Part shown: one piece after another, positions 16,917 to 26,336 of the stretch
How positions within the stretch are numbered: the first letter of the stretch is position 1
Layout of the letters: every line of letters starts with the position of its first letter
Assembly (NCBI GenBank): GCA_947503285.1
Contig: CANNDD010000003.1
Location: 248,001-312,000 of the forward strand
DNA length: 64,000 nt
Reading direction: 5' to 3'
DNA from: an uncultured Croceitalea sp.
GTDB taxonomy: Bacteria; Bacteroidota; Bacteroidia; Flavobacteriales; Flavobacteriaceae
Notes under the pieces: generated by a model
Seen by the model: the letters and a program-made list of their open reading frames with translations, nothing else
What the model was told of the DNA's origin: nothing
Databases searched by the model: none
Made by a program: the position numbers and the translations under genes

Positions 16917-19076
16917 CTAAAGATTATTCAATTGATTGCTTTTCTTGTCGGTGCTTATAGTCCAGAAGAAGCCTACAAAAAAGAAACTATCCGCAGCTGG
17001 CCGAATAGCCCGTCTTTCAAAGATGCCTTCCATATTTGGGGTATTGGCATATTGAAAATCATTGACATTGTTGAAGCCCAAAACATTATTGACCGAAAAA
17101 TAGAGGATTTTCTGTTGGTCTATCAAATAGGCCCAATTAAAGCTTAAATTATGGAATGCCGGGGTTTTTTCGGCAAAGAACCCCGCAGTATTTGGGTTAT
17201 CAAAGGGGCGTCCCGATCCATACTGATATGAAAAACCAACCTGTGATTTTAGCTTGTCGACCCAATATTTGGTTACAAGTGAAAAGCTATGTGAAGGTGC
17301 AAAATTCGGTGTTGCCCGTTCCCTGAAATTTCTAAAATCACGTTCGGTATCCAAAAAGGAATACGAGACCCAATAATCAAGGTTGCCGATACTCTTATTG
17401 TCACGCCAAAAAACATCGAGTCCCGTTGCGTACCCAAATCCAGCGTTATTGAACTGTGAACTGAATTCAGGCAGTTCGGTATCAAATTTTACAAGATTAT
17501 CATAATCCTTATAATACGCTTCAGCCCTAAAGGTCTTACCATTGTTCAGGTATTGATAGTTCAAGATGTAATGTTCCGTACGCTCTGAAATCAAATTGGT
17601 TTCAAAGCGAAGTATCTCGTTCAAAGGGTTTTGATAAAAATTGCCATAGGCGAGGGAGAATTGACCCTTTTCACTGCTTTTATAGGCCAATGATATTCTC
17701 GGGGAAAACGTGAAATCATCCAATACAGTCGTATTTTCCAAACGTGCCCCCACCTTGATGGCTAAATCATTGCTAAAAAAAACATCGCTTTCTACAAAAC
17801 CCGCAAAAAGCCTATCGTCAAAGCCGCTTTCAAACTGCGATTCATCTGGGGCATTTACAGTCTCTTGATAATCGATGTCGAATAATTCTGCCCCGAAGTT
17901 GATATTGAATCGATTGGTAAATGTTTTTCGAAACTTCAGTTTGAAATGTGCAGCGGTTTCATGTGCATCAATGTCAGTATCAAAAACGGTTATGTCATTA
18001 GAGTCCCATGAAATACTCGAACCTGTGGTCAACGTCCATTCGTTTTCAAAAAAGTGTTTGTATGAGGCATTGAAATAGAGATTGTTATTTGTAAGTTGAA
18101 ACCGGACAAAATCTTCAAAATTGATATCCTCTTGGTCAATATCAAGATTGGAATGGTTAAAATTCGTATATAACTTGAACATACTTTTTTCACCTTTACT
18201 TCTAAAGACCATCTCCCCCGATATGGATTCAAAAGGGCTGTTCCAGCGTATGCCCTGTGTTGATGGAATTAAGGCTTCATAGGGCGTTAAATTGATATAT
18301 TGTGTATTGAAGGTCAGTGATTGGTCTCCCCAAATTTCGGTATGGCCAATACCCGTACCCACTGACATGATATTAAGGTCGGTTTTTTCTTGGTCGGGCA
18401 CATCGGTCGAGTTGAGCAGTAAGACACTTGATAAGGCTTGACCATATTCTGCGGAATACCCCCCGGTACTAAATGTAATACCCTTAAATAAAAATGGAGA
18501 GAACCGCCCCCTTGTCGGAATATTGTTCGCCGTGGCATTGAAAGGTTGAAAAACCCTAAGACCGTCTATAAAAACTTGGGTTTCACCTGCCGCCCCGCCC
18601 CTAACGAACAAACGACCATCTTCATTGATGGTGCTGGTACCCGGCAAGGTTTGCAATGCAGCTACAAAATCCCCTACTGCCCCGGCAGTGGTAACAATAT
18701 CCAAGGGTTTCAAAACCGATACCTTTGAATTATCGCCCGCTTCAAAAGTTCCGGCAGATAGCGTGACCCCGGTTAGTGAATTAATGGCTTCTACTAGGCT
18801 AATACTTAAATCGCTAAAAAAATTGACATCCCCCATTTCGTAGTGTGGTTCGTAGCCCAACATGGAGACCACTAAGGTCTGGGTACCCGTTTCCATGGTT
18901 TCGAATGAAAATTCACCGCTCGCATTGGTGGAGCCCCCATCATAGGTACCCTCTAAATACACATTGGCACCTGCCACAGGGCCGTTTTTTTTATCGATTA
19001 CCCTACCATCAATGGTAGTTTGGGCTGATGAGGCCCAGGTAACGCTCACTAAGAGTATCAAGAAAAGTTGTTTCAT
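16917..19076 (-). CDS. TonB-dependent outer-membrane receptor with carboxypeptidase-like N-terminal domain
   Basis: A 719-residue receptor from the ATG at 19076, where a signal peptide begins (MKQLFLILLVSVTWASSAQ); the longer frame from 19127 adds a non-signal leader. Residues ~22-105 form the carboxypeptidase-regulatory-like domain (DGRVIDKKNGPVAGANVYLE). The plug follows (TTAGAVGDFVAALQTLPGTS, LFVRGGAAGETQVFIDGLRV), then a 22-strand-type barrel. No SusD partner is adjacent, so a siderophore, vitamin or peptide is as plausible as a glycan. It has its own LytTR-type operator, so it is a predicted member of the local regulon. Confidence 0.92.
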   Translation of the reverse strand: MKQLFLILLVSVTWASSAQTTIDGRVIDKKNGPVAGANVYLEGTYDGGSTNASGEFSFETMETGTQTLVVSMLGYEPHYEMGDVNFFSDLSISLVEAINSLTGVTLSAGTFEAGDNSKVSVLKPLDIVTTAGAVGDFVAALQTLPGTSTINEDGRLFVRGGAAGETQVFIDGLRVFQPFNATANNIPTRGRFSPFLFKGITFSTGGYSAEYGQALSSVLLLNSTDVPDQEKTDLNIMSVGTGIGHTEIWGDQSLTFNTQYINLTPYEALIPSTQGIRWNSPFESISGEMVFRSKGEKSMFKLYTNFNHSNLDIDQEDINFEDFVRFQLTNNNLYFNASYKHFFENEWTLTTGSSISWDSNDITVFDTDIDAHETAAHFKLKFRKTFTNRFNINFGAELFDIDYQETVNAPDESQFESGFDDRLFAGFVESDVFFSNDLAIKVGARLENTTVLDDFTFSPRISLAYKSSEKGQFSLAYGNFYQNPLNEILRFETNLISERTEHYILNYQYLNNGKTFRAEAYYKDYDNLVKFDTELPEFSSQFNNAGFGYATGLDVFWRDNKSIGNLDYWVSYSFLDTERDFRNFRERATPNFAPSHSFSLVTKYWVDKLKSQVGFSYQYGSGRPFDNPNTAGFFAEKTPAFHNLSFNWAYLIDQQKILYFSVNNVLGFNNVNDFQYANTPNMEGIFERRAIRPAADSFFFVGFFWTISTDKKSNQLNNL

Positions 19077-19100
19077 GACCATTCGTTTAAATTGAAGTAA

Positions 19101-19171
19101 CAAATATCCATTCAGGCCGGTCATCATTTAAATAAGAGGGACTGAACTGTAATTTTTTAAGACTGGGTTGT
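19101..19171 (-). promoter_or_regulatory. Predicted LytTR operator and promoter of the TonB receptor
   Basis: On the minus strand ACAACCCAG (19163-19171), 12 bp (tcttaaaaaatt), ACAGTTCAG (19142-19150, perfect match to the LytTR half-site consensus), 33 bp, GATATTTG (19101-19108), 24 bp, ATG at 19076. The distal half-site keeps its flanks but not the GTT core. The helicase gene diverges from the same region. Confidence 0.72.
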
Positions 19172-19207
19172 TATTATTTGAACTACCTTCGCCGCTTACT
19201 TAGAATT

Positions 19208-20476
19208 ATGACCTTTAATGAGCTCGGCTTGACCGAACCTATACTAAAAGCCTTAAAAGATGAAGGCTATACCAACCCAACACCTATACAACAACAGGCG
19301 ATTCCCATCTTATTAAAGGGCAAGGACCTTCTTGGCGTAGCGCAAACAGGAACGGGCAAAACAGCTGCTTTTGGTATTCCTATCCTACATCACCTTTACA
19401 AAGCAGGGCAACAACAAGGAAAAAGAAAGATCAAAGCCCTTGTGGTAACCCCGACAAGGGAATTGGCCATTCAAATCGGTGAAAGTTTTACCGCTTATGG
19501 AAAGTATACGGGACTCAGAAATACGGTTATTTTTGGTGGGGTAAAACAAGGCAAACAAGTAAACGTTCTGGGCAATGGGGTAGATATCCTGGTTGCAACA
19601 CCGGGTCGTTTATTGGATTTGATCAACCAAGGTTTTATTTCGCTTCGAGATGTCGAATATGCGGTATTGGATGAAGCAGATCAGATGCTAGACATGGGGT
19701 TTATCCACGATATCAAAAAACTCATTGCAAAACTTCCTCCCGACAGGCAGTCATTATTCTTTTCGGCGACAATGCCCAAGACGATCGTAGCACTTTCCAG
19801 AAAATTGTTAGGTGATTTTGAACAAGTGACCATCAAACCACAGCAGGCCACTGCTGAGCGCGTGGAACAGGGTGTGTACTTCGTTTCAAAGACCAATAAG
19901 CCCAAACTACTGGTACACCTGCTTGAAGATCGGGGAAACGATTCCGTTCTGGTCTTTTCAAGAACAAAACACGGGGCCAATAAAATTGTCAAAAAGTTAG
20001 GGCAATCAAATATTGAAGCTGCAGCCATTCACGGTAACAAATCACAGGCAGCACGTCAAAAAGCCTTGGGTGCTTTTAAAGAAGGGAAATTAAAAGTGCT
20101 GGTAGCTACCGATATTGCCGCTCGGGGTATTGATGTGGCAGAACTTGCCTTAGTGGTAAACTATGATCTGCCAAACGTACCAGAGACTTATGTTCATCGT
20201 ATCGGCCGAACGGGGCGTGCAAGCGCAAGTGGTATTGCCATTTCGTTTTGTGATGTAGAAGAACGGGATTATTTAAGGGATATCGAAAAACTGATCAAAC
20301 AGTCCGTTCCAAGATTACCCGACCATCCCTTTATGGATGATGTACCCACAGAAAGTACCCCTATAAAACCTAAAAATCAACCAAACAAAAATCGCAATCG
20401 CAATAGAAACAGAAATCGCAACCGTTCGAACAATAGCAGGAATAGAAACAAAGGTGGAGGGCATAAGGAAAGGTAG
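19208..20476 (+). CDS. rhlE: DEAD-box ATP-dependent RNA helicase, RhlE family
   Basis: A 422-residue helicase. The start at 19208 ([13 protein letters not shown]) is the usual one for RhlE; an ATT/TTG-region start 30 bp upstream is less likely. Motifs run in order: Q motif [10 protein letters not shown], motif I AQTGTGKT, Ia PTRELA, II DEAD (VLDEADQML), [27 protein letters not shown] and [10 protein letters not shown]. The C-terminal tail is an Asn/Arg repeat (NRNRNR) rich in positive charge, typical for RNA-tethering tails. It is likely involved in rRNA maturation or mRNA decay at low temperature, as known for the family. Confidence 0.94.
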   Translation: MTFNELGLTEPILKALKDEGYTNPTPIQQQAIPILLKGKDLLGVAQTGTGKTAAFGIPILHHLYKAGQQQGKRKIKALVVTPTRELAIQIGESFTAYGKYTGLRNTVIFGGVKQGKQVNVLGNGVDILVATPGRLLDLINQGFISLRDVEYAVLDEADQMLDMGFIHDIKKLIAKLPPDRQSLFFSATMPKTIVALSRKLLGDFEQVTIKPQQATAERVEQGVYFVSKTNKPKLLVHLLEDRGNDSVLVFSRTKHGANKIVKKLGQSNIEAAAIHGNKSQAARQKALGAFKEGKLKVLVATDIAARGIDVAELALVVNYDLPNVPETYVHRIGRTGRASASGIAISFCDVEERDYLRDIEKLIKQSVPRLPDHPFMDDVPTESTPIKPKNQPNKNRNRNRNRNRNRSNNSRNRNKGGGHKER

Positions 20477-20830
20477 TAAGACTTTACGCCTTGAGTTATT
20501 CGCTATGCGCCATTCACTTTGGATTGTTTGCTATTCGGTATTGGTCAATGGTCAATGGTTAATGGTTAATGGTTAAAATCCCAATTTTCAGATAAGACAA
20601 AAAGTCTTTGTTTTTTAATTGAATTTTATTGGCACCGCCAAAGGGTATAATACTCCGAGGCTTGCCTCGAAATTAAACGTTTGTTTCCTATGAATGCCTC
20701 GCGGGCTTGCCCCGAGGTAGTTTACTCGGAAGCTTGAATCCGAATTTGATGTTTTGAGTTTAAACTTGAACTTGTATTTGATACTTGAACTTGTATTTGA
20801 CTTTTAAATTTGAGTTTGTATTTTGTAAGG
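20477..20830. repeat. Intergenic repeats and palindromes
   Basis: No gene seen. It contains: tandem hexamers (TCAATGG/TTAATGG, about 20544-20575); two GC-rich palindromes (CGAGGC-tt-GCCTCG near 20657, and CCTCG-c-GGGC-tt-GCCC-CGAGG near 20697-20717), similar to short dispersed palindromes found in flavobacterial genomes; and an 18-bp direct repeat ACTTGAACTTGTATTTGA at 20764-20781 and 20783-20800. Confidence 0.65.
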
Positions 20831-21523
20831 ATGAGAAAGCAACTTTTGATATACGGTAGTGGCAGGCACCGACTGCCCTTTCTGCGATATTTAGCCCAGA
20901 TTACGGAAAAGGAAAATCCGAATATCTGTTTTTTACCCACCGCAAGTGGAGATGACAAAAATTACATGATTTCCTTTTATGAGGTTTGTAAAGAATTACC
21001 GGTTACACCTCATGTATTAAAAGTCTGGATAAACTCATACGACCAGAAAGAAACCTTCTTGGAAATTATTTCAAAAATGGATGCCATTGTCGTGGGTGGC
21101 GGCAATACGTTGAATATGTTGGCCATATGGAAGGCCCAGGGTATTGACCTCCTTTTAAAACAAGCTTATGAAAAAGGTTGTGTTATGGCAGGTGGCAGTG
21201 CGGGTTCGTTGTGCTGGTTCAATGGAGGCACTACTGATTCAAGACCAGCTGAATTGAGCATCGTCAAAGGTTTGAAGTTTATTGATAAAAGTCATTGCCC
21301 GCATTACAATTCCGAAGCTTCAAGAAGGCCTTTGTACCATCAAAATATTTTAGAAGGCCATCTTACCGATGGGTATGCCTGTGATGATCGTTCTGCTATC
21401 CATTTTATCAATGGAAAAGTGGAAAAATCCATTTCGTTGGATGCCGAGAATCATTCGTACTATGTATATCGTAAAGACGATAGCGTTTTTGAAGAAAAAT
21501 TGGAAAGCGAACTTTTAAGCTGA
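20831..21523 (+). CDS. Peptidase E-like serine peptidase (family S51)
   Basis: A 230-residue protein. The ATG at 20831 (MRKQLLIYGSG) is preferred; an alternative TTG at 20810 lies inside the upstream direct repeats. Family S51 signatures are the nucleophile loop MAGGSAGSLCWF (Ser about residue 123 of this start), VVGGGNTLNML and the distal His in HCPHYN. Members cleave Asp-X dipeptides or cyanophycin in the cytoplasm; which applies here is open. No operon partner is evident. Confidence 0.85.
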   Translation: MRKQLLIYGSGRHRLPFLRYLAQITEKENPNICFLPTASGDDKNYMISFYEVCKELPVTPHVLKVWINSYDQKETFLEIISKMDAIVVGGGNTLNMLAIWKAQGIDLLLKQAYEKGCVMAGGSAGSLCWFNGGTTDSRPAELSIVKGLKFIDKSHCPHYNSEASRRPLYHQNILEGHLTDGYACDDRSAIHFINGKVEKSISLDAENHSYYVYRKDDSVFEEKLESELLS

Positions 21524-21652
21524 AAGCGACTTAGGTATCTAAAATCGATACCATAATGGGATTTACTATTGTTTGACCTAAAAATATTTGAGCAAAGCTA
21601 TTGTAGGCGGAACAAGTCAGCAGAAAGCCATTTTCAGTATCTTTAATATCCA

Positions 21653-23047
21653 ATGCATCGATCATCGTTCAAAAAAGAAATCCGTAATGCCATTGTCATT
21701 TACCTATTGACTTGGTTGTGTGTTTTTATCTTAGTCACTGTCGTACTATCTAGGGGAAAACGTACTTTCTTCGAAGCGACCGGTCTATTTTTTGAATTTT
21801 TGGGGAATTCCAGTTTTGTGATGGCCATTCACTTACTTTTTGTGATTGTGTTCTCATTGTTCTTAGTGGTCAGATACTTTATCAGGCTCTACAAAAAAAA
21901 GGGAGGCCACATCTTTTTCAAGCAACTTGCGTACCGTTTACTCATACCCATCTTGGGTGTTTTTATAGTATTCAAAAGCATCATCTACGTAAACGCCAAT
22001 GAAAACTATGATTTCAATTGGGATGAAAATTTGATGAACTTAGCCCTAACCCCCAATGATTTCTATGAATTGGATCGGATGCATCGTGGAATGAGTGTAT
22101 TCGGATGGGATACCAAAACGAATGATGCTGCCATTGATTCGCTCATCAAGGCCAATATAGAATGGGTCGCGGTAATCCCATTTATTGACCAAGAAGATGA
22201 AACCTCTATAACGGTACGTCGCCCCGTGGCCAAGGATGCGGTTTGGAAATCAAGGGATTCCATATTTATTCAATCCATAAAGCAACTAAAAGCCAAAGGT
22301 TTACATGTAAACCTGAAACCCCATCTATGGACGTTTAGCGGATGGCGTGCGAACTTGACCTTAAACTCAGATGAAGCATGGAATACCTGGTTTGATTCCT
22401 ATGAAGCCTATATCTTGTATTACGCCCGAATGGCAGAGTTTACGGGAGCGGAATTATTCTGTATTGGCACTGAACTCAAAACTTCGATTAAAAAGCAACC
22501 GGAAAGATGGAAAGCACTCATTAAAAAGGTTAGGGCAATTTACTCAGGTCAATTGACGTATGCCGCGAATTGGCACGATGAATATGAATATATAGATTTT
22601 TGGGATCAATTGGATTTTATCGGTATACAGGCTTATTTTCCATTGACAAAAAACAAGAATCCCGACTTAGCGACCATCGAAAACGGTTGGACGAAGCATA
22701 TTAAAAAACTGGAAGGGTTATACCAAATGTACCATAAGCCTATTCTCTTCACGGAAATAGGATACAAGAGTGACGCCTCAGCAACCATTAAACCTTGGGA
22801 ATGGGGTTCGTATTTAAGTGTGCTTTCCGAAAAGAAATCAGATAGAACCCAACAGCTGGCCTACGAGGCCTTTTTTAACCAGTTATGGCATAAGAAATGG
22901 TTTGCGGGTGCCTATTTTTGGCAATGGCATACCTATAGTAAAAAAGGGGATGTCGACTTAAATTTAGATTTTTCACCCAGATTCAAGCCTGCAGAGAACA
23001 CGATGGCAAAATGGTATGGAAAACGTGCAGGGAAAGAGGACTTATGA
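21653..23047 (+). CDS. Membrane-anchored glycoside hydrolase, GH113-like
   Basis: A 464-residue protein with three N-terminal membrane helices (about 12-32, 54-75, 94-112) and a TIM-barrel domain. FGWDTKTNDAAIDSLIKANI, KPHLW, IGTEL with putative acid/base Glu274, NWHDEYEYIDFWDQLDFIGI and FTEIGYKS with putative nucleophile Glu368 match GH113 beta-mannanase-like proteins. Most GH113 enzymes are soluble, so the anchoring to the inner membrane with the barrel after the third helix is unusual. The substrate is not known; a cell-envelope glycan is possible. Confidence 0.8.
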   Translation: MHRSSFKKEIRNAIVIYLLTWLCVFILVTVVLSRGKRTFFEATGLFFEFLGNSSFVMAIHLLFVIVFSLFLVVRYFIRLYKKKGGHIFFKQLAYRLLIPILGVFIVFKSIIYVNANENYDFNWDENLMNLALTPNDFYELDRMHRGMSVFGWDTKTNDAAIDSLIKANIEWVAVIPFIDQEDETSITVRRPVAKDAVWKSRDSIFIQSIKQLKAKGLHVNLKPHLWTFSGWRANLTLNSDEAWNTWFDSYEAYILYYARMAEFTGAELFCIGTELKTSIKKQPERWKALIKKVRAIYSGQLTYAANWHDEYEYIDFWDQLDFIGIQAYFPLTKNKNPDLATIENGWTKHIKKLEGLYQMYHKPILFTEIGYKSDASATIKPWEWGSYLSVLSEKKSDRTQQLAYEAFFNQLWHKKWFAGAYFWQWHTYSKKGDVDLNLDFSPRFKPAENTMAKWYGKRAGKEDL

Positions 23048-23233
23048 ATACGTTCGATAGTATAACCTTGGTAACCATAAAGCGCTTCGCAAAACCTGGC
23101 ATTCCCCTACATTCTAGATATTAAAATCTAAAAAAGAAGAAAAAAGATATAACATAACACCTGTATTTCATCTATAAATCAAAACTTAACTATCTTGTAA
23201 CCACTTCCCCATTTAACCGATAAACCGACCAGA

Positions 23234-24940
23234 ATGAAATCAGCACATTCCCTACTCAAAGACCGTTACGATTATGTTATCAGTATCTTTTTTTTGCTGA
23301 CAATATCAATAGGATGTTCGGAAGTGCCCACATACGACATTTTAATCAAAAATGGGCAGCTAGTTGATGGTTCAGGTGAGACCCCTTACATCGGTGATAT
23401 AGGCATCAATGCAGATACCATAGCTGCCGTGAGAACACTTAATGATGCCAAGGGACTGCAAGAAATAGATGCTACTGGGCTTACCATTGCCCCCGGTTTT
23501 ATCAATATGCTTAGTTGGTCTACGGAATCGCTCATCGTCGATGGCAAATCAGAAAGTGACATTCGCCAAGGTGTTACGTTAGAGGTCATGGGCGAAGGGT
23601 GGTCAATGGGTCCGCTAAATGAAGAAATGCGCCAACAACAATTAAATGCTCAAAAAGATGTCAAATATGCCATTGAATGGACCACACTTGGCGAGTACTT
23701 GGAGTTTTTGGAACACAAGGGCATTTCCACAAATGTAGCATCATTTGTCGGTGCCACCACACTTCGTATCCATGAACTTGGCGAGGCAAACAGACCCCCT
23801 ACCGAAGCGGAGTTAGGGAACATGAAAGCCCTTGCCAAGACTGCGATGGAAGAAGGTGCCATGGGTATTGGTTCGTCGTTGATTTATGCCCCCGCTTTTT
23901 ATGCCGATACCCAAGAACTCATTGAACTGTGCAAGGTCGCCTCAGAATATGACGGTATGTATATCTCACACATGCGCAGTGAGGGCGATTATTGGTTAGA
24001 AGCAATTGATGAATTGTTACAAATAGCACATGAAGCGGACATTGCCGCAGAAATCTATCATCTAAAAGCGGGTGGCAAAAACAATTGGGGCAAATGGGAG
24101 GCCGCCATTGCCAAGATTGACTCTGCCCGTAATGCCGGATTGAACATTACTACCGATATGTACAATTATACTGCTGGTGCTACAGGTTTGGATGCCTCCA
24201 TGCCACCATGGGTTCAAGAAGGTGGTTATGGTAAGTGGGCAGAACGATTGCAAGACCCCGCAATTCGAAAAAAGGTCATAAAAGAAATGAAGGCCAAAGG
24301 TGATGGGTGGGAAAATCTATATTTCGCTGCCGGAAGCCCTGAAAAATTGATTTTGAACGGTTTTAGAAATGATAGCTTACGGTATTTGACGGGTAAAACA
24401 CTTGGCGAAGTCGCCCGAATGCGAGGCACCAGTCCTGAAGAAACTGCTATTGATCTGGTAGTACAAGACAGTAGCCGTGTGGGAACAGTCTATTTTTTAA
24501 TGTCAGAAGAGAATGTCAAAAAACAAATAGCATTGCCATATATGAGCTTTGGGTCTGATGCCGCATCAATGGCCCCGATTGAGCCCTTCACCAATTACAG
24601 TCCGCACCCTAGGGCCTACGGAAACGTTTCAAGGTTATTAGGTAAGTATGTACGTGAAGAAAACGTAATATCGCTCGAGGAGGCCGTTTACAAACTGAGC
24701 GGTCTACCTGCAAGTAATCTTAAAATCAAGAAAAGAGGAACCCTAATAACAGGAAATTTCGCTGACATAGCCATTTTTGATGCCAATGCCATTATTGATA
24801 AGGCTACATTTGATGATCCACATCAATTTGCTGAAGGCATGGTACATGTATTTGTTAATGGCGAACAGGTATTAAAAAACGGGCAACATACTGGGGCGAC
24901 ACCAGGTAAAGTGGTCAGGGGGCCAGGATGGAAAAAATAA
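23234..24940 (+). CDS. Amidohydrolase of the D-aminoacylase-like group, lipoprotein
   Basis: A 568-residue lipoprotein (lipobox SIGC near residue 29) with a TIM-barrel amidohydrolase domain (YDILIKNGQLVDGSGETPYIGDIGI at the start, FADIAIFDANAIID at the end). It has YISHMRSEGD and EIYHLKAGG, which carry the barrel His residues and Lys of D-aminoacylases, and FGSDAAS with the strand-8 Asp. The usual HxH after strand 1 is absent (PGFINMLSWSTE) and GNCG is GEGW, so the metal site is incomplete. It starts an apparent six-gene unit, followed after 20 bp by a serine hydrolase. Confidence 0.85.
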   Translation: MKSAHSLLKDRYDYVISIFFLLTISIGCSEVPTYDILIKNGQLVDGSGETPYIGDIGINADTIAAVRTLNDAKGLQEIDATGLTIAPGFINMLSWSTESLIVDGKSESDIRQGVTLEVMGEGWSMGPLNEEMRQQQLNAQKDVKYAIEWTTLGEYLEFLEHKGISTNVASFVGATTLRIHELGEANRPPTEAELGNMKALAKTAMEEGAMGIGSSLIYAPAFYADTQELIELCKVASEYDGMYISHMRSEGDYWLEAIDELLQIAHEADIAAEIYHLKAGGKNNWGKWEAAIAKIDSARNAGLNITTDMYNYTAGATGLDASMPPWVQEGGYGKWAERLQDPAIRKKVIKEMKAKGDGWENLYFAAGSPEKLILNGFRNDSLRYLTGKTLGEVARMRGTSPEETAIDLVVQDSSRVGTVYFLMSEENVKKQIALPYMSFGSDAASMAPIEPFTNYSPHPRAYGNVSRLLGKYVREENVISLEEAVYKLSGLPASNLKIKKRGTLITGNFADIAIFDANAIIDKATFDDPHQFAEGMVHVFVNGEQVLKNGQHTGATPGKVVRGPGWKK

Positions 24941-24959
24941 CAACAGAAATCATAACTAC

Positions 24960-26318
24960 ATGAAGCATTTACCAATTTTGTTCGTTTTGCTCTTAAGCGT
25001 CGCGACAAGTTGTAGAAACGAAAAAGCCTATGTCGAACCGCAACTATCGGGCTTGGAAAAATACACCGACTCCCTATTTAAAGCGTCAATAGATAGTAGT
25101 ATGGTCGCTGGTGGAGCAGTTCTGGTACATCAGAAAGGCAAAACGCTTTTAAAAAAGTCATACGGTCTCGCAAGTTTGGAATTGGAGGTACCCATGCCCG
25201 AAAACGTCAGTTTTGAAATTGGCTCGGTAACCAAACAATTCACCGCAGTGGCCATTCTTAAATTGGTGGAGGCAGGCAAACTTTCATTGGATGACGACTT
25301 CACGACCTATATGGATTTTGATACCAAAGGCAGAAAAATTACGATTGGCCATCTACTCAACCATACATCTGGTATTGTGGGTTATACTGAAATTGAAGAG
25401 TTTGGTAGTTTGGTGCCCCAAGACCTGCCAAGGGATTCTTTGGTTCGAATCATAGAGACCAAAGATTTCCTATTTGAACCTGGTGAAGCTTTGATCTACA
25501 ATAATTCGGCCTATTTTTTCTTGGGCCTGATCATTGAAAAAGTGACGGGTAAAAGCTATGAATCATATTTAAACGAAGTCATCTTTGAGCCTTTGAATAT
25601 GCGAAATACCTATTACTGCTCTACCAGCCAAGCAGTAAAAAACAAAGTGTATGGTTATAATTTCAGTCCTGATGGATTACGACAAAAACAATATCTGAAC
25701 CATGCATGGCCTTATGCCGCCGGTTCATTATGCAGCACAACTGAAGACCTTTTAATTTGGATGGACGCTTTGCACAATGAAAAAGTACTCAACAAAGCCC
25801 AGTATCAAGAATTGGTCACCCCAAAGACCCTAAATAGTGGTGTCAAAGTCAATTATGCCATGGGGCTTACAAATTTCATGAACTATGGCCATAAAGAAAT
25901 AAGTCATGGTGGGGGTATCCCCGGTTTTTTATCAGATACGCGATACTATCCTGAAGAGGACCTCTACATTATTTGCCTGGTGAATACCACTGGACCCCAT
26001 GGAGGAAGTTTTTTTGCCGACCATATTACCTGGAACATCCTTGAAAAAAAAGAGTACCAGAGTATTGAATTGGATTTTGACCCAGAAGAACTGGTGGGCA
26101 CCTATTCTGGACAAACACGGGGCGGTAGACAATCCGTTAAAATAGATGCCGTTACAAATGGTATTACCATGCAGTTCAATGGTGATGATAAAATAGATAC
26201 CTTAAAAACCTATATTGGAAACCATACCTGGATGGACGGCAATACCAAAATCAAAATCAAAGATGGCCTTTCTACGACAAATCAAGTGTACGGCTTTTAT
26301 ATCATGAAAAAGGAATAA
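24960..26318 (+). CDS. Class C beta-lactamase-fold serine hydrolase, lipoprotein
   Basis: A 452-residue lipoprotein (lipobox ATSC, Cys18). The SxxK motif GSVTK has Ser89 and Lys92; the YxN motif is IYNNSAYF; HGGGIPGFLS provides the third motif (HxG in place of KTG). The C-terminal ~90 residues form a lipocalin-like strand domain, common in D-aminopeptidase and esterase relatives. Peptidase or esterase activity is more likely than antibiotic hydrolysis, judging by context between an amidohydrolase and a second paralogue. Confidence 0.88.
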   Translation: MKHLPILFVLLLSVATSCRNEKAYVEPQLSGLEKYTDSLFKASIDSSMVAGGAVLVHQKGKTLLKKSYGLASLELEVPMPENVSFEIGSVTKQFTAVAILKLVEAGKLSLDDDFTTYMDFDTKGRKITIGHLLNHTSGIVGYTEIEEFGSLVPQDLPRDSLVRIIETKDFLFEPGEALIYNNSAYFFLGLIIEKVTGKSYESYLNEVIFEPLNMRNTYYCSTSQAVKNKVYGYNFSPDGLRQKQYLNHAWPYAAGSLCSTTEDLLIWMDALHNEKVLNKAQYQELVTPKTLNSGVKVNYAMGLTNFMNYGHKEISHGGGIPGFLSDTRYYPEEDLYIICLVNTTGPHGGSFFADHITWNILEKKEYQSIELDFDPEELVGTYSGQTRGGRQSVKIDAVTNGITMQFNGDDKIDTLKTYIGNHTWMDGNTKIKIKDGLSTTNQVYGFYIMKKE

Positions 26319-26336
26319 GGCTTAAACCATATCAAA

